64,000 bases of DNA from DASXUG01 sp964620425 (GTDB lineage Bacteria > Pseudomonadota > Gammaproteobacteria > Burkholderiales > Methylophilaceae), in the NCBI GenBank assembly GCA_964620425.1, contig CAZUGV010000004.1, positions 62,001-126,000 of the forward strand, given 5' to 3'. The notes under the pieces were generated by a model, which was not told the DNA's origin, ran no database searches, and saw nothing but the letters and a program-made list of their open reading frames with translations. Both the position numbers and the translations under genes were made by a program. This document shows positions 35,801 through 44,934 of the stretch, piece by piece; the first letter of the stretch is position 1; every line of letters starts with the position of its first letter.

Positions 35801-36484
35801 ATGCGCAACCTAACAGCTGCTGTTGTACTTTGCTTTATCACCACGACTGCATACGCTTTGGATGTAAACGATTTAACCAACAAAGAAGCCAGCGGTGGGT
35901 TAAAAGAGGCGTTGATCGTCGGTGCCCAAAATGCCGTTTCCAAACTTGGTGCTGCTGATGGATTTTTTGGTAACCCGCAAGTAAAAATTCCACTCCCTGC
36001 AACCATGCAAAAAGCTGAAAAAGCCATGCGTATGTTTGGTATGGGCAAGCAGGCTGATGAACTTGTGCTTAAAATGAACCGTGCTGCTGAAGAGGCTGTG
36101 CCAGAGGCAAAAGTGCTGTTGATCGACGCGGTTAAAAAAATGAGTGTTGCCGATGCAAAGTCAATTTTGACTGGCGGTGATGATGCTGCTACCCAATATT
36201 TTAAAAAGACTACTTCAGGTGCAATGGGTGCAAAATTTTTACCTATTGTTAAGAAAGCTACGCAAGATGTTCAATTAGCACAACAATATAATAAATTTTC
36301 AGAGCTAGGTAGTCAGTATGGTTTAGTAAGTAAGGATCAGGCAAACTTAGAGCAATATGTCACCAATAAAGCTTTAGATGGTGTGTATCTCATGATGGCT
36401 GAACAAGAAAAAGCAATACGCAAAGATCCTGTTGGGCAAGCAAGTAGCTTAATCAAGAAAGTATTTGGCTCGTTAGGAAATTAA
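35801..36484 (+). CDS. Secreted DUF4197 protein
   Basis: A 227-residue protein with a signal peptide (about 1-19, MRNLTAAVVLCFITTTAYA) and a DUF4197 domain: GGLKEALIVGAQNAVSKLG, GFFGNPQVKIPLP, KILLIDAVKKMSVADAKSIL-like segment and YVTNKALDGVYLMMAEQEKAIRKDP. Family members are periplasmic and without known function. I chose ATG 35801 behind AGGAG (35786-35790) over the upstream start at 35756, which would overlap the terminator. It is flanked by terminators on both sides, so it is a single-gene unit. Confidence 0.85.
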   Translation: MRNLTAAVVLCFITTTAYALDVNDLTNKEASGGLKEALIVGAQNAVSKLGAADGFFGNPQVKIPLPATMQKAEKAMRMFGMGKQADELVLKMNRAAEEAVPEAKVLLIDAVKKMSVADAKSILTGGDDAATQYFKKTTSGAMGAKFLPIVKKATQDVQLAQQYNKFSELGSQYGLVSKDQANLEQYVTNKALDGVYLMMAEQEKAIRKDPVGQASSLIKKVFGSLGN

Positions 36485-36653
36485 GTCATAAGCATGTGAC
36501 ATGACGACTCCCTTTTAACTTCACTTGTCTCGTGCAATGCTGGCTGCAATGCCAGCCAAGATTTGAGCGATTTAGGCGCACGCGTCATTTACGATTGACT
36601 TTAGCTAACGTTAAATCTGGCATTTTAAATAACTGAGTGTCAGGTTTGGCTAA

Positions 36654-36687
36654 ATAAAAAAACGGGGCAAATGCCCCGTTTTTTTAT
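36654..36687. terminator. Bidirectional intrinsic terminator
   Basis: AACGGGGCA-AA-TGCCCCGTT with flanking A-run (left) and T-run (right), so it ends transcription in both directions. It separates the DUF4197 gene (plus) from the convergent peroxiredoxin gene (minus). Confidence 0.9.
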
Positions 36688-36709
36688 TTCAGCTTGTAAA
36701 CCCTAAAAA

Positions 36710-37312
36710 TTATAAATCTTTAGCATTCTCAGCCAAGTATTTAGCTACGCCTTCAGTTGATGCGCCCATGCCTGGTTTGCCTTTTTTCCAGCCTGCTGGG
36801 CATACTTCGCCATTCGCTTCAAAGAATTGCAATGCATCTACCATGCGCAACATTTCGTCAATATCACGGCCTAATGGTAAATCATTCACAACTTGGTGAA
36901 CCACAACGCCAGCTTTGTTGATTAAGAATGAACCACGGTAAGCCACGCCACCGTCAGCTTCAACATCATACGCTTTGCAGATATCGTGTTTAATATCCGC
37001 TACTAATGGGTAGCCAACTTGGCCGATACCGCCATTGTTGATTGGGGTGTTTTTCCAAGCTAAGTGGGTGAAGTGTGAGTCGATTGAAACACCGATGACT
37101 TCTACGCCACGGCTTTTGAACTCTGCCAAACGGTGGTCAAAAGCGATGAGTTCTGATGGGCATACAAAGGTGAAGTCTAATGGGTAAAAGAAAATAACCG
37201 CTGCTTTGCCTTTAATGTAGCTAGCAAGGTTAAAGCTTTCGTTGATTGAGTTGTCGCCCATTACTGCAGCAGCAGTGAAATCTGGGGCGGCTTTGCCGAC
37301 TAATACAGCCAT
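36710..37312 (-). CDS. Typical 2-Cys peroxiredoxin (AhpC/Prx1 family)
   Basis: A 200-residue thiol peroxidase. The peroxidatic cysteine is C51 in FYPLDFTFVCP and the resolving cysteine C171 in EVCPAGW, with the C-terminal YF-like helix ending AKYLAENAKDL. It reduces hydrogen peroxide and organic peroxides with a thioredoxin or AhpF partner. No ahpF or oxyR gene is nearby. RBS AAGGAGA is strong. The 242-base gap to gyrA is shared by two divergent promoters. Confidence 0.93.
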   Translation of the reverse strand: MAVLVGKAAPDFTAAAVMGDNSINESFNLASYIKGKAAVIFFYPLDFTFVCPSELIAFDHRLAEFKSRGVEVIGVSIDSHFTHLAWKNTPINNGGIGQVGYPLVADIKHDICKAYDVEADGGVAYRGSFLINKAGVVVHQVVNDLPLGRDIDEMLRMVDALQFFEANGEVCPAGWKKGKPGMGASTEGVAKYLAENAKDL

Positions 37313-37554
37313 GTTGAATCTCCTTGTTGAGGGTTGTTGTTAACGGGGTTGATAAACGATAATTCTATAAAAGCTAAATTCTAATGCATATTTTAATAAT
37401 TGTTGATTATTTTAGTAGGACTTCAAGCAAGTGCACAAGTTCCTCTGCTATAAGTTCAAAATATCTCATTGCGGACAATGCCAATAACAGGCTATTTAAC
37501 ACCATTTATGTTAAAATGTAATGATAAATTTTAATTAAAAAAGTCAGTCAACTT

Positions 37555-40212
37555 ATGAGTCAAGCCCCAGATCAATTCGCTAAAGAAACCCTGCCTATTA
37601 GTCTCGAAGATGAGATGCGCCGTAGTTACCTCGATTACGCCATGAGTGTGATTGTAGGGCGTGCGTTGCCCGATGTGCGTGATGGTTTAAAGCCAGTACA
37701 TAGGCGCGTTTTGTTTGCGATGCACGAGCTTTCTAACGATTGGAATCGCCCTTACAAAAAATCTGCCCGTATCGTTGGCGATGTGATTGGTAAATATCAC
37801 CCACATGGCGATACCGCAGTGTACGACACCATCGTGCGTATGGCGCAGGATTTCTCGCTACGTTATATGTTGGTGGATGGTCAAGGTAACTTTGGTTCTG
37901 TGGATGGCGACAACGCGGCGGCGATGCGTTATACCGAAATTCGTATGTCTAAAATCGCGCATGAGTTGTTAGCGGATATTGATAAAGAAACCGTTGATTT
38001 TGGCCCTAACTACGATGGTAGCGAGCATGAGCCGCTGATTATGCCAGCGCGTATCCCCAACTTGCTCATTAACGGTAGCTCAGGCATTGCGGTGGGGATG
38101 GCGACCAATATTCCGCCACATAACCTGAATGAAGTGATTGATGCCTGTTTGGCGGTGTTGCACAACAGCGATATTACGATAGATGAGTTGATTGATATTA
38201 TCCCTGCGCCAGATTTCCCAACGGCGGGCATTATTTACGGCACGGTGGGTGTGAAAGAAGGCTACCGCACAGGCCGTGGGCGTGTGGTAATGCGTGGTCG
38301 TACGCACTTTGAGGATATGGATAAGGCGGGCGGACGCCAATCTATCATCATTGATGAATTACCGTACCAAGTGAATAAAAAATCCCTCATCGAGAAAATC
38401 GCTGAGTTGGTGAATGACAAGAAAATCGAAGGTATTTCTGATTTACGTGACGAGTCTGATAAATCTGGCATGCGCGTAGTGATTGAGCTTAAGCGTGGTG
38501 AAGTGCCAGAAGTGGTGCTGAATAACCTCTACAAACAAACCCAATTGCAAGATACTTTCGGTATGAACATGGTGGCCTTGTTAGATGGTCAGCCACGTTT
38601 GCTCAACCTAAAACAAATGCTAGAGGCGTTTTTACGCCACAGACGTGAAGTCATCACACGCCGTACCGTGTTTGAGCTGAAAAAAGCGCGCGCACGTGGT
38701 CATGTGTTAGAAGGTTTGGCGGTAGCATTGGCAAATGTCGATGAAATGATTGCCATGATTAAAGCCGCGCCAACGCCGCCAGAAGCCAAAGTGGCGTTGA
38801 TGGCAAAATCTTGGAGCTCTCCCGTTGTGGAAGAAATGCTCAAGCGTGCGGCGATGGAAGCGGCGCGCCCAGAGGGCTTGTCTGTTGATTTTGGCTTAAC
38901 GCCCAATGGCTACAAATTATCAGATGTACAAGCCCAAGAAATTCTACAAATGCGCTTGCAACGCTTGACTGGGCTTGAGCAAGACAAGATTGTGAATGAG
39001 TACAAAGAGGTGATGGATATCATCGCTGATTTGCTCGATATTTTAGCGAAAGCAGAGCGCGTGACGGCGATTATTGTGGAAGAACTAGCCGCCATTAAAG
39101 CGCAGTTTGGTGATAAGCGCCGCAGTGAAATCGTGGCGAATGCACAGGATTTAAGCCTAGAAGATTTAATCACCCCGCAAGACGTGGTGGTGACTTTATC
39201 TCACACAGGTTACGTGAAATCGCAACCGCTTGAAGAGTATCGCGCACAAAAACGCGGTGGTCGCGGCAAACAAGCGGCACAAACAAAAGAAGATGACTTC
39301 ATCGACAAAATGTTTGTGGCGAATACGCATGATTACATTTTATGCTTCTCAAGCCTCGGTCAAGTCTATTGGCTGAAGGTGTATGAAGTGCCGCAAGGCA
39401 GCCGCACTAGTCGCGGCAAGCCCATTGTGAACTTGTTCCCATTGGAAGAGGGCGAGAAAATTAACGCCATTCTGCCAGTGAAATCATTTGATGAAGATCA
39501 TTACGTGTTTATGGCAACTGCCATGGGTACGGTGAAAAAGACCTCATTGGTTGATTTCTCAAGCCCGCGTAAATCAGGCATTATTGCCATCAATTTGGAT
39601 GAAGGCGATTACCTTATCGGCGCGGAAGTCACCAACGGTACGCAGGATATTATCTTGGTATCCAATGGTGGCAAAGCCGTGTGGTTCGATGAAGAAGATG
39701 TGCGCCCAATGGGCAGAAACACACGCGGCGTGCGCGGTATGAAATTGGCGGATAACCAACAAGTATTATCATTGCTGGTTGCCGAAAATGACCAGCAATC
39801 GGTGCTAGTAGCGACTGAAAACGGCTACGGTAAACGTACCGTGTTGGCAGATTTCCGTCACTCAGGCCGCGGCACGCAAGGCGTGAAAGCGATTGCGATT
39901 AGCGAGCGTAACGGATTAGTAGTCGCTGCGCGTTTAGTGAGCGATGAAGATGAAATTATGCTGATCACCACAGGCGGCGTGTTGATTCGTACTCGCGTCA
40001 GTGAGATTCGTGAGCTAGGCCGTGCAACACAAGGCGTGACGCTGATTAACCTGGGTGAAGGTGAAAAACTTTCAGGCTTGGAAAAAGTGGTTGAGAGCGA
40101 TGATGATTCAGAAGCGAGTGACGACGTAAGTGCTGAAGACACAAACGCTGATGATAGCTTGGATTCTGATGTTGAAGGCGGTGACGACTCAGCGCCTGAT
40201 GCCACTGAGTAA
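37555..40212 (+). CDS. gyrA: DNA gyrase subunit A
   Basis: An 885-residue type II topoisomerase subunit that introduces negative supercoils. The catalytic tyrosine is Y126 in AAAMRYTE, the quinolone region reads HPHGDTAVYD (Thr at the E. coli Ser83 position, Asp at 87), and the C-terminal beta-pinwheel has the GyrA box QKRGGRGK near 566-573, which tells it from ParC. A tail of about 30 acidic residues ends the protein, as often seen. Next gene serC follows after 25 bases, a standard betaproteobacterial order. Confidence 0.98.
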   Translation: MSQAPDQFAKETLPISLEDEMRRSYLDYAMSVIVGRALPDVRDGLKPVHRRVLFAMHELSNDWNRPYKKSARIVGDVIGKYHPHGDTAVYDTIVRMAQDFSLRYMLVDGQGNFGSVDGDNAAAMRYTEIRMSKIAHELLADIDKETVDFGPNYDGSEHEPLIMPARIPNLLINGSSGIAVGMATNIPPHNLNEVIDACLAVLHNSDITIDELIDIIPAPDFPTAGIIYGTVGVKEGYRTGRGRVVMRGRTHFEDMDKAGGRQSIIIDELPYQVNKKSLIEKIAELVNDKKIEGISDLRDESDKSGMRVVIELKRGEVPEVVLNNLYKQTQLQDTFGMNMVALLDGQPRLLNLKQMLEAFLRHRREVITRRTVFELKKARARGHVLEGLAVALANVDEMIAMIKAAPTPPEAKVALMAKSWSSPVVEEMLKRAAMEAARPEGLSVDFGLTPNGYKLSDVQAQEILQMRLQRLTGLEQDKIVNEYKEVMDIIADLLDILAKAERVTAIIVEELAAIKAQFGDKRRSEIVANAQDLSLEDLITPQDVVVTLSHTGYVKSQPLEEYRAQKRGGRGKQAAQTKEDDFIDKMFVANTHDYILCFSSLGQVYWLKVYEVPQGSRTSRGKPIVNLFPLEEGEKINAILPVKSFDEDHYVFMATAMGTVKKTSLVDFSSPRKSGIIAINLDEGDYLIGAEVTNGTQDIILVSNGGKAVWFDEEDVRPMGRNTRGVRGMKLADNQQVLSLLVAENDQQSVLVATENGYGKRTVLADFRHSGRGTQGVKAIAISERNGLVVAARLVSDEDEIMLITTGGVLIRTRVSEIRELGRATQGVTLINLGEGEKLSGLEKVVESDDDSEASDDVSAEDTNADDSLDSDVEGGDDSAPDATE

Positions 40213-40237
40213 ACTTTAACAATTAAAGAAATTAAGT

Positions 40238-41317
40238 ATGACCCAAATTTATAACTTTGCCGCAGGCCCCGCAGTATTGCCAAGAGAGGTGCTAGAAACC
40301 GCTCGTGATGAAATGCTTGATTGGCATGGATGCGGTGTTTCCGTGATGGAAATGTCGCACCGTGGCAAAGAGTTTGGGCAAATACTGCACGAGGCAGAAA
40401 GCGATTTACGCGAACTTTTAGCGATACCAAACAACTACAAAGTGTTGTTTTTGCAAGGCGGTGCAACGCTACAGTTCTCGGTGATTCCCATCAACTTGTT
40501 GCGTGGAAACACCAGCGCAGATTATCTCAATACGGGCATTTGGTCACAAAAAGCTATTGATGAAGCTAGCAAGTTTTGCAATGTCAATGTGGTGGCGACC
40601 AGTGCGGATAAAAACTTCACGTATGCGCCCGCACAAAGCGAGTGGAAGCTGAATAAAGACGCTGCTTATGTGCATTACACCTCGAATGAAACCATTGGCG
40701 GCGTAGAAGTTTTTTGGACACCACAAACAGGCGATGTGCCACTAGTCGCCGATATGTCATCGCATATATTGTCGCGCCCAATTGATGTGAGCCAATACGG
40801 CTTAATCTACGCAGGTGCGCAAAAAAACATCGGGCCAGCAGGGCTAACGATTGTCATTATTCGTGATGATTTAATCGGCCATGCGAAAGCAGGTACACCA
40901 GCGTTGCTAGATTATAAAATCTACGCAGACAATGAATCCATGTACAACACCCCCCCTAGTTACGGCATTTACATGGCAGGTTTAGTGTTTAAATGGCTCA
41001 AAAAACAGGGCGGTTTAGTTGCCATGGAGCAAACCAATATCGCCAAAGCCAACTTTTTATACGATTACCTCGCACAATCAGATTTTTACCATAGCCCAAT
41101 CGCCGCAGAAAATCGCTCACGCATGAACGTGCCGTTTACCTTAAAAGATAGCAGCTTGGATGAAGCCTTTTTAAAACAAGCGCAAACGCAGGGTTTGCTA
41201 CAGTTAAAAGGGCATAAATTAGTAGGTGGCATGCGTGCTTCCATTTATAACGCGATGCCGATTGAAGGTGTACAAGCGCTTGTGGATTTTATGAAGGCGT
41301 TTGAGGCGGGGCGATAA
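40238..41317 (+). CDS. serC: Phosphoserine aminotransferase
   Basis: A 359-residue class V PLP aminotransferase for serine and pyridoxine synthesis. NFAAGPAVLPREVLE is the family start, the PLP lysine lies in YAGAQKNIGPAGLT (near 197), and FLQGGATLQF and GGMRASIYNAMP are conserved. Start ATG 40238 has a weak purine-rich RBS. Its product 3-phosphohydroxythreonine feeds PdxJ, also in this window. It is cut off from pheA by the TonB receptor gene, although serC-pheA adjacency is usual in this group. Confidence 0.97.
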   Translation: MTQIYNFAAGPAVLPREVLETARDEMLDWHGCGVSVMEMSHRGKEFGQILHEAESDLRELLAIPNNYKVLFLQGGATLQFSVIPINLLRGNTSADYLNTGIWSQKAIDEASKFCNVNVVATSADKNFTYAPAQSEWKLNKDAAYVHYTSNETIGGVEVFWTPQTGDVPLVADMSSHILSRPIDVSQYGLIYAGAQKNIGPAGLTIVIIRDDLIGHAKAGTPALLDYKIYADNESMYNTPPSYGIYMAGLVFKWLKKQGGLVAMEQTNIAKANFLYDYLAQSDFYHSPIAAENRSRMNVPFTLKDSSLDEAFLKQAQTQGLLQLKGHKLVGGMRASIYNAMPIEGVQALVDFMKAFEAGR

Positions 41318-41353
41318 ATTGTGGTCTGTTTCCGTATTGTTTCTAGGCATAAA

Positions 41354-41380
41354 AAAGCCTAGCAATATTTGCTAGGCTTT
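41354..41380. terminator. Terminator between serC and the TonB receptor
   Basis: AAAGCCTAGCAA-TAT-TTGCTAGGCTTT forms a perfect 12-bp stem. On the minus strand it is followed by six T, so it best serves the receptor gene ending at 41401; on the plus strand it can also end serC. Confidence 0.85.
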
Positions 41381-41400
41381 CGTTGGCTTAATGAATAAGT

Positions 41401-43608
41401 TTAGAAATCGTAACGAATCCCAGCAAATACTTGTCGCTCACGGCCTGCAAACATACCATCCCGTCTACTTACCAAGTACTCTTTATCAGCTAAATTGTGT
41501 GCACTGAGGAAGAATGTTGCTTTTGAGCCTACTGGCTTGAAATTAACCGATGCATTCAAAAGAGTGTAGGCTGGAATATTGCCTGACAAACCAGTTAAGT
41601 TGCCCGCAGGAAGTGCACGCGCGAATGCGTCTGGCTCTTGCTCACTGACATAATCTGCACCAATTCTAGCATCAATACCAATGGGGTGTTGATAACCAAA
41701 ATTTAAAGAGGCTAGATGACGTGGCGCATATGGTAGACGACCACCATTGGTAATGCCATCACCATTCAAACCTGGCCTTGGGCCATCTTTCTTAAATTCA
41801 GCTGTAAATAAATTAGTATATGAGCCCAGCAAATAAAAATTGTGCGGCGTATTATAAATCGTACCAAAATCGACACGTCCAGCAAACTCTATACCAGATT
41901 GTACGGACTCCCCGCCATTAAAGAAACTACCATTGGCTTCAACCACAATATTATCAAAGTCTGTATGAAATAAGGTGGATTCAAAGCTAATGCCCTTGTA
42001 ATACTTCGATCTAACACCTAATTCCAAATTGGTGCTGGTTTCGGGTTTAACATTACTGACCACTGCGGTATTAGCGGTAGTCGCCGAAATATCACGGTCA
42101 GGCCTTGGTGGTGCAAACCCTTTATGTACACCTGCAAACACCGTGGTATTTTGGATGCCATTCCATGCCACACCAAAGCCAGGTAATACTTCTGTTCGAC
42201 TATTCGTTAAATTAGATGCTGCATTATTTTGTGGTTGACCTTCGGCTCTTTTTACATCGGTTTTAATGGTTACATCTTCAACACGCACCCCTGGGGTAAT
42301 CGCAAACTCGCCCACATAAAAGGTATTTTGAGCGTAATATGATTTTGCCTCTACATCAATCGCTACTTGTTCGCGATGACCAGTACCACCATTTACGCCA
42401 AAAAAAGATTCTGCAAAACTTTGATTCTGGAAACGTGGGTCTGCGCCACGAAATTGATTACGTTCAATATCTTCCTTATGGTATCTAAAGCCAATCACCG
42501 CATCACTTTGAATGCCAAACAAGTTATGTTGAAAATCTAAGCGTGGTTCGATACCCCAATAGGTATACTCACGAGGCCGCCAACGTCCTCCACAAAGTTG
42601 TGAATTAGCTTCTGTTGCAACTCCTAAACCAGTACAGCGATCCATCACTGAGCGCCCCCCCAAGGTGCCAGGGTCATTAATTTGGCGGAAAGAAGCGCGT
42701 TCAATGTCCACATAGTACGCTTGTGTTGAAAGCTTAGTGGTATTGTCGATTTGAAAGATGTGCTGTAACTGTGCAGATTTACGCTCGTGCCTAAACACAT
42801 CATTTTTACCCGTTGGGGCTTGGAATCTATTTTCGTTGTATTCCACTACGCCCAAACCAGTCTCAGACACATTAGAATCTTCTTCGTAAGAACCTATTTT
42901 ACCAATTAATGTTTGGCGGTCGGTTAAGTTTAACTGGCCTTTTATAGTAAATTCTCGCATATCGAACTTATGATTATCTCTAACGCCGTCGCCCTTATTT
43001 TGTAGTGCGTCTATCATAATGCCGCCACGCTCACCGCCATAGCCTACGTTAGCATGCAAGCCAGTGAAATCATTATTACCCGCCATGGCTTGCACACTGC
43101 CAGCAAAACCATCTTTAGGCACAGGCTTTGTTACAAAGTTAATCATGCCACCAATGGTTTGTGGGCCATACAAAATTTGGCCAGAGCCTTTGACCACTTC
43201 GATTCGTTGCAAACGTTGCAATGGCGTTGAAAAATGTGCTGATGGATCCCCATAAGGACCCAATTGTAATGGCACGCCATCTTCCATCAATAATGTTCTG
43301 GAAGTACGTCGGGGGTCTAAGCCGCGAATGCCAATATTAAGACCCAAGCTCATTGGGTCTTCGCCAGTCACAATATGTACCCCTGGTACATTATTGAGTG
43401 CCTCTCTAATAGAAAAAGGACGTCTTACCTGCAACTCTTTCTCATCTACAATTGCAAATGAACCTGGCACGGCCTATAATCTATCAGGGAGAATACCTTT
43501 TACCACAACAACATCTGTTTTTATTGATTCTCTTGAGGTATCTGCAATTGCAGTTTGCACAAATAGCGAAGCTATCATGCTAAAAATTATTTTTCTATTT
43601 AACTTCAT
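41401..43608 (-). pseudogene. TonB-dependent siderophore/ferric-dicitrate-type receptor with premature stop
   Basis: Reading from ATG 43608, 44 codons give a signal peptide (MKLNRKIIFSMIASLF...AIA) and a mature start TDVVVVKGILPDRL. Codon 45 is TAG (43476-43474). The same frame then runs open to 41401: AVPGSFAIVDEKEL, the plug domain (REALNNVPGVHIVTGED, VVKGSGQILYGPQTIGGMINFV) and a full 22-strand-type barrel ending in FAGIRYDF. So one base change broke a complete outer membrane receptor, most like FecA-group iron receptors. A GTG at 43470 could start a product without signal peptide, which should not reach the outer membrane. A Fur-like site lies upstream. A sequencing error or stop-codon suppression are the alternatives. 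Confidence 0.85.
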
Positions 43609-43667
43609 GATTATTCCAAATAAGTTAGAGCTTCGCATCATCTAGTAAGTAACTGATACATGGTATG

Positions 43668-43686
43668 GATAATGTTCGTAATGATC
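43668..43686. promoter_or_regulatory. Fur-box-like site upstream of the TonB receptor
   Basis: GATAATGTTCGTAATGATC matches the 19-base Fur consensus at 14 positions by my own count. It lies 60 bases before the receptor ATG (43608), the right place for iron repression, and fits an iron-uptake receptor. Confidence 0.5.
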
Positions 43687-43702
43687 TATAGGAAAAGCTC
43701 AC

Positions 43703-43740
43703 AATATGACTTAGCGTGACGAGTCACGCTAAGTCATATT
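43703..43740. repeat. Perfect 17-bp inverted repeat
   Basis: AATATGACTTAGCGTGA (43703-43719), loop CGAG, then its exact complement (43724-43740). It sits in the gap between two genes that point away from each other, so it ends no known transcript. No T-run follows on either strand. Confidence 0.75.
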
Positions 43741-43829
43741 CTCGCTTCACACTTCGTTTTAAGTTTATAATCTTGGATTACTAAATATCTCATTTTCGGC
43801 ATAAAACCCGACAAATATTAAATTCAATT

Positions 43830-44897
43830 ATGAGTGAACAACTTAAACAGCATCGCGACCAAATTGATGCGCTAGATGCCCAACTGCTTAAATTGGTGAA
43901 TGAGCGTGCGAAACATGCCCGTGCGATTGGTGAACTCAAAGGTGGTGGGCCAATTTACCGCCCAGAGCGTGAAGCGCAAGTGTTGCGCAGTTTAATGGAG
44001 CAAAACACTGGGCCTTTATCGGGTGAGGCGATCACTGCAATTTTTCGTGCAGTAATGTCCAATTGCCGTGCGTTGGAAAAAGAATTGTCAGTGGCGTTTT
44101 TGGGGCCATTGGGTACTTTTAGTGAAGAAGCTGCGCATAAGCAATTTGGTGGCTTATCTGCGCCCATGCAATGTGCTTCGATTGATGAAGTGTTTCGTAT
44201 GGTGGAGTCAGGCAAAGCCGATTATGGCGTGGTGCCTGTGGAAAACTCTACCGAAGGTGCAGTGGGCAGAACGCTTGATTTGCTCATGGATACGCCACTG
44301 AATATCTGTGGTGAAATTGAATTGGCGGTGCATCATAACTTGATAAGTAAACAAGGTGACACCAAGCAGATTCGTAAAGTGTATTCGCACGCGCAATCGT
44401 TGGCGCAATGTCATGAATGGTTGAATAAAAATCTAGCAGGCGTTGAGTGTCAAGCGGTTGCAAGTAATGCGGAAGCAGCGAGATTGGCTTCGGTAGAAGA
44501 GGGCGCGGCTGCGATTGCTAGTTTGCGTGCGTCAGAGTTGTTTGGCTTAAACGCGCTGGCGACCAATATCGAAGACGACCCCAAAAATACTACCCGCTTT
44601 TTAGTGCTTGCTAGCCATGATGTTGCGCCTTCTGGGCGTGACAAAACGTCACTGATGATTACGACTAAAAATGTTCCAGGAGCGATGTTGGCTTTATTAG
44701 AGCCGCTTGCAGAACATCAGGTTAGTATGACTAAATTAGAAACGCGCCCATCTAAATTAGGTATTTGGGAGTACGTGTTTTTTATTGATATTGAAGGGCA
44801 TCACCAAAATGCTGAGGTTGCCGCAGCGTTAGCTAAAATTCAGCAACGCGCTTCAATATTGAAAGTTCTCGGCTCTTATCCACTCGCAGTATTGTAG
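43830..44897 (+). CDS. pheA: Bifunctional chorismate mutase / prephenate dehydratase
   Basis: A 355-residue enzyme of phenylalanine synthesis. The AroQ chorismate mutase domain is at about 1-85 (HRDQIDALDAQLLKLVNERA), prephenate dehydratase follows (VAFLGPLGTFSEEAAHKQF near 88, NTTRFLVLA near 251), and a C-terminal ACT domain gives feedback control by Phe (SLMITTKNVPGAML, ETRPSKLGIWEY). It is followed by hisC, as in other Betaproteobacteria. No ribosome binding site is strong; AAATTCAATT precedes the ATG. Confidence 0.96.
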   Translation: MSEQLKQHRDQIDALDAQLLKLVNERAKHARAIGELKGGGPIYRPEREAQVLRSLMEQNTGPLSGEAITAIFRAVMSNCRALEKELSVAFLGPLGTFSEEAAHKQFGGLSAPMQCASIDEVFRMVESGKADYGVVPVENSTEGAVGRTLDLLMDTPLNICGEIELAVHHNLISKQGDTKQIRKVYSHAQSLAQCHEWLNKNLAGVECQAVASNAEAARLASVEEGAAAIASLRASELFGLNALATNIEDDPKNTTRFLVLASHDVAPSGRDKTSLMITTKNVPGAMLALLEPLAEHQVSMTKLETRPSKLGIWEYVFFIDIEGHHQNAEVAAALAKIQQRASILKVLGSYPLAVL

Positions 44898-44934
44898 TCA
44901 ATATTCCATCAATTCAAAAAGTTAAAGGTATATC

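Noticed and set aside
37813..37827. Thr at the GyrA position of E. coli Ser83 as a quinolone-resistance mutation
   Set aside because: Thr is the natural residue in many wild-type bacteria; Asp at the second position is unchanged, so no resistance claim is justified.
39858..40466. 202-codon minus-strand frame across the gyrA-serC junction
   Set aside because: Shadow of two firm genes; low-complexity Ser-rich translation typical of antisense frames.
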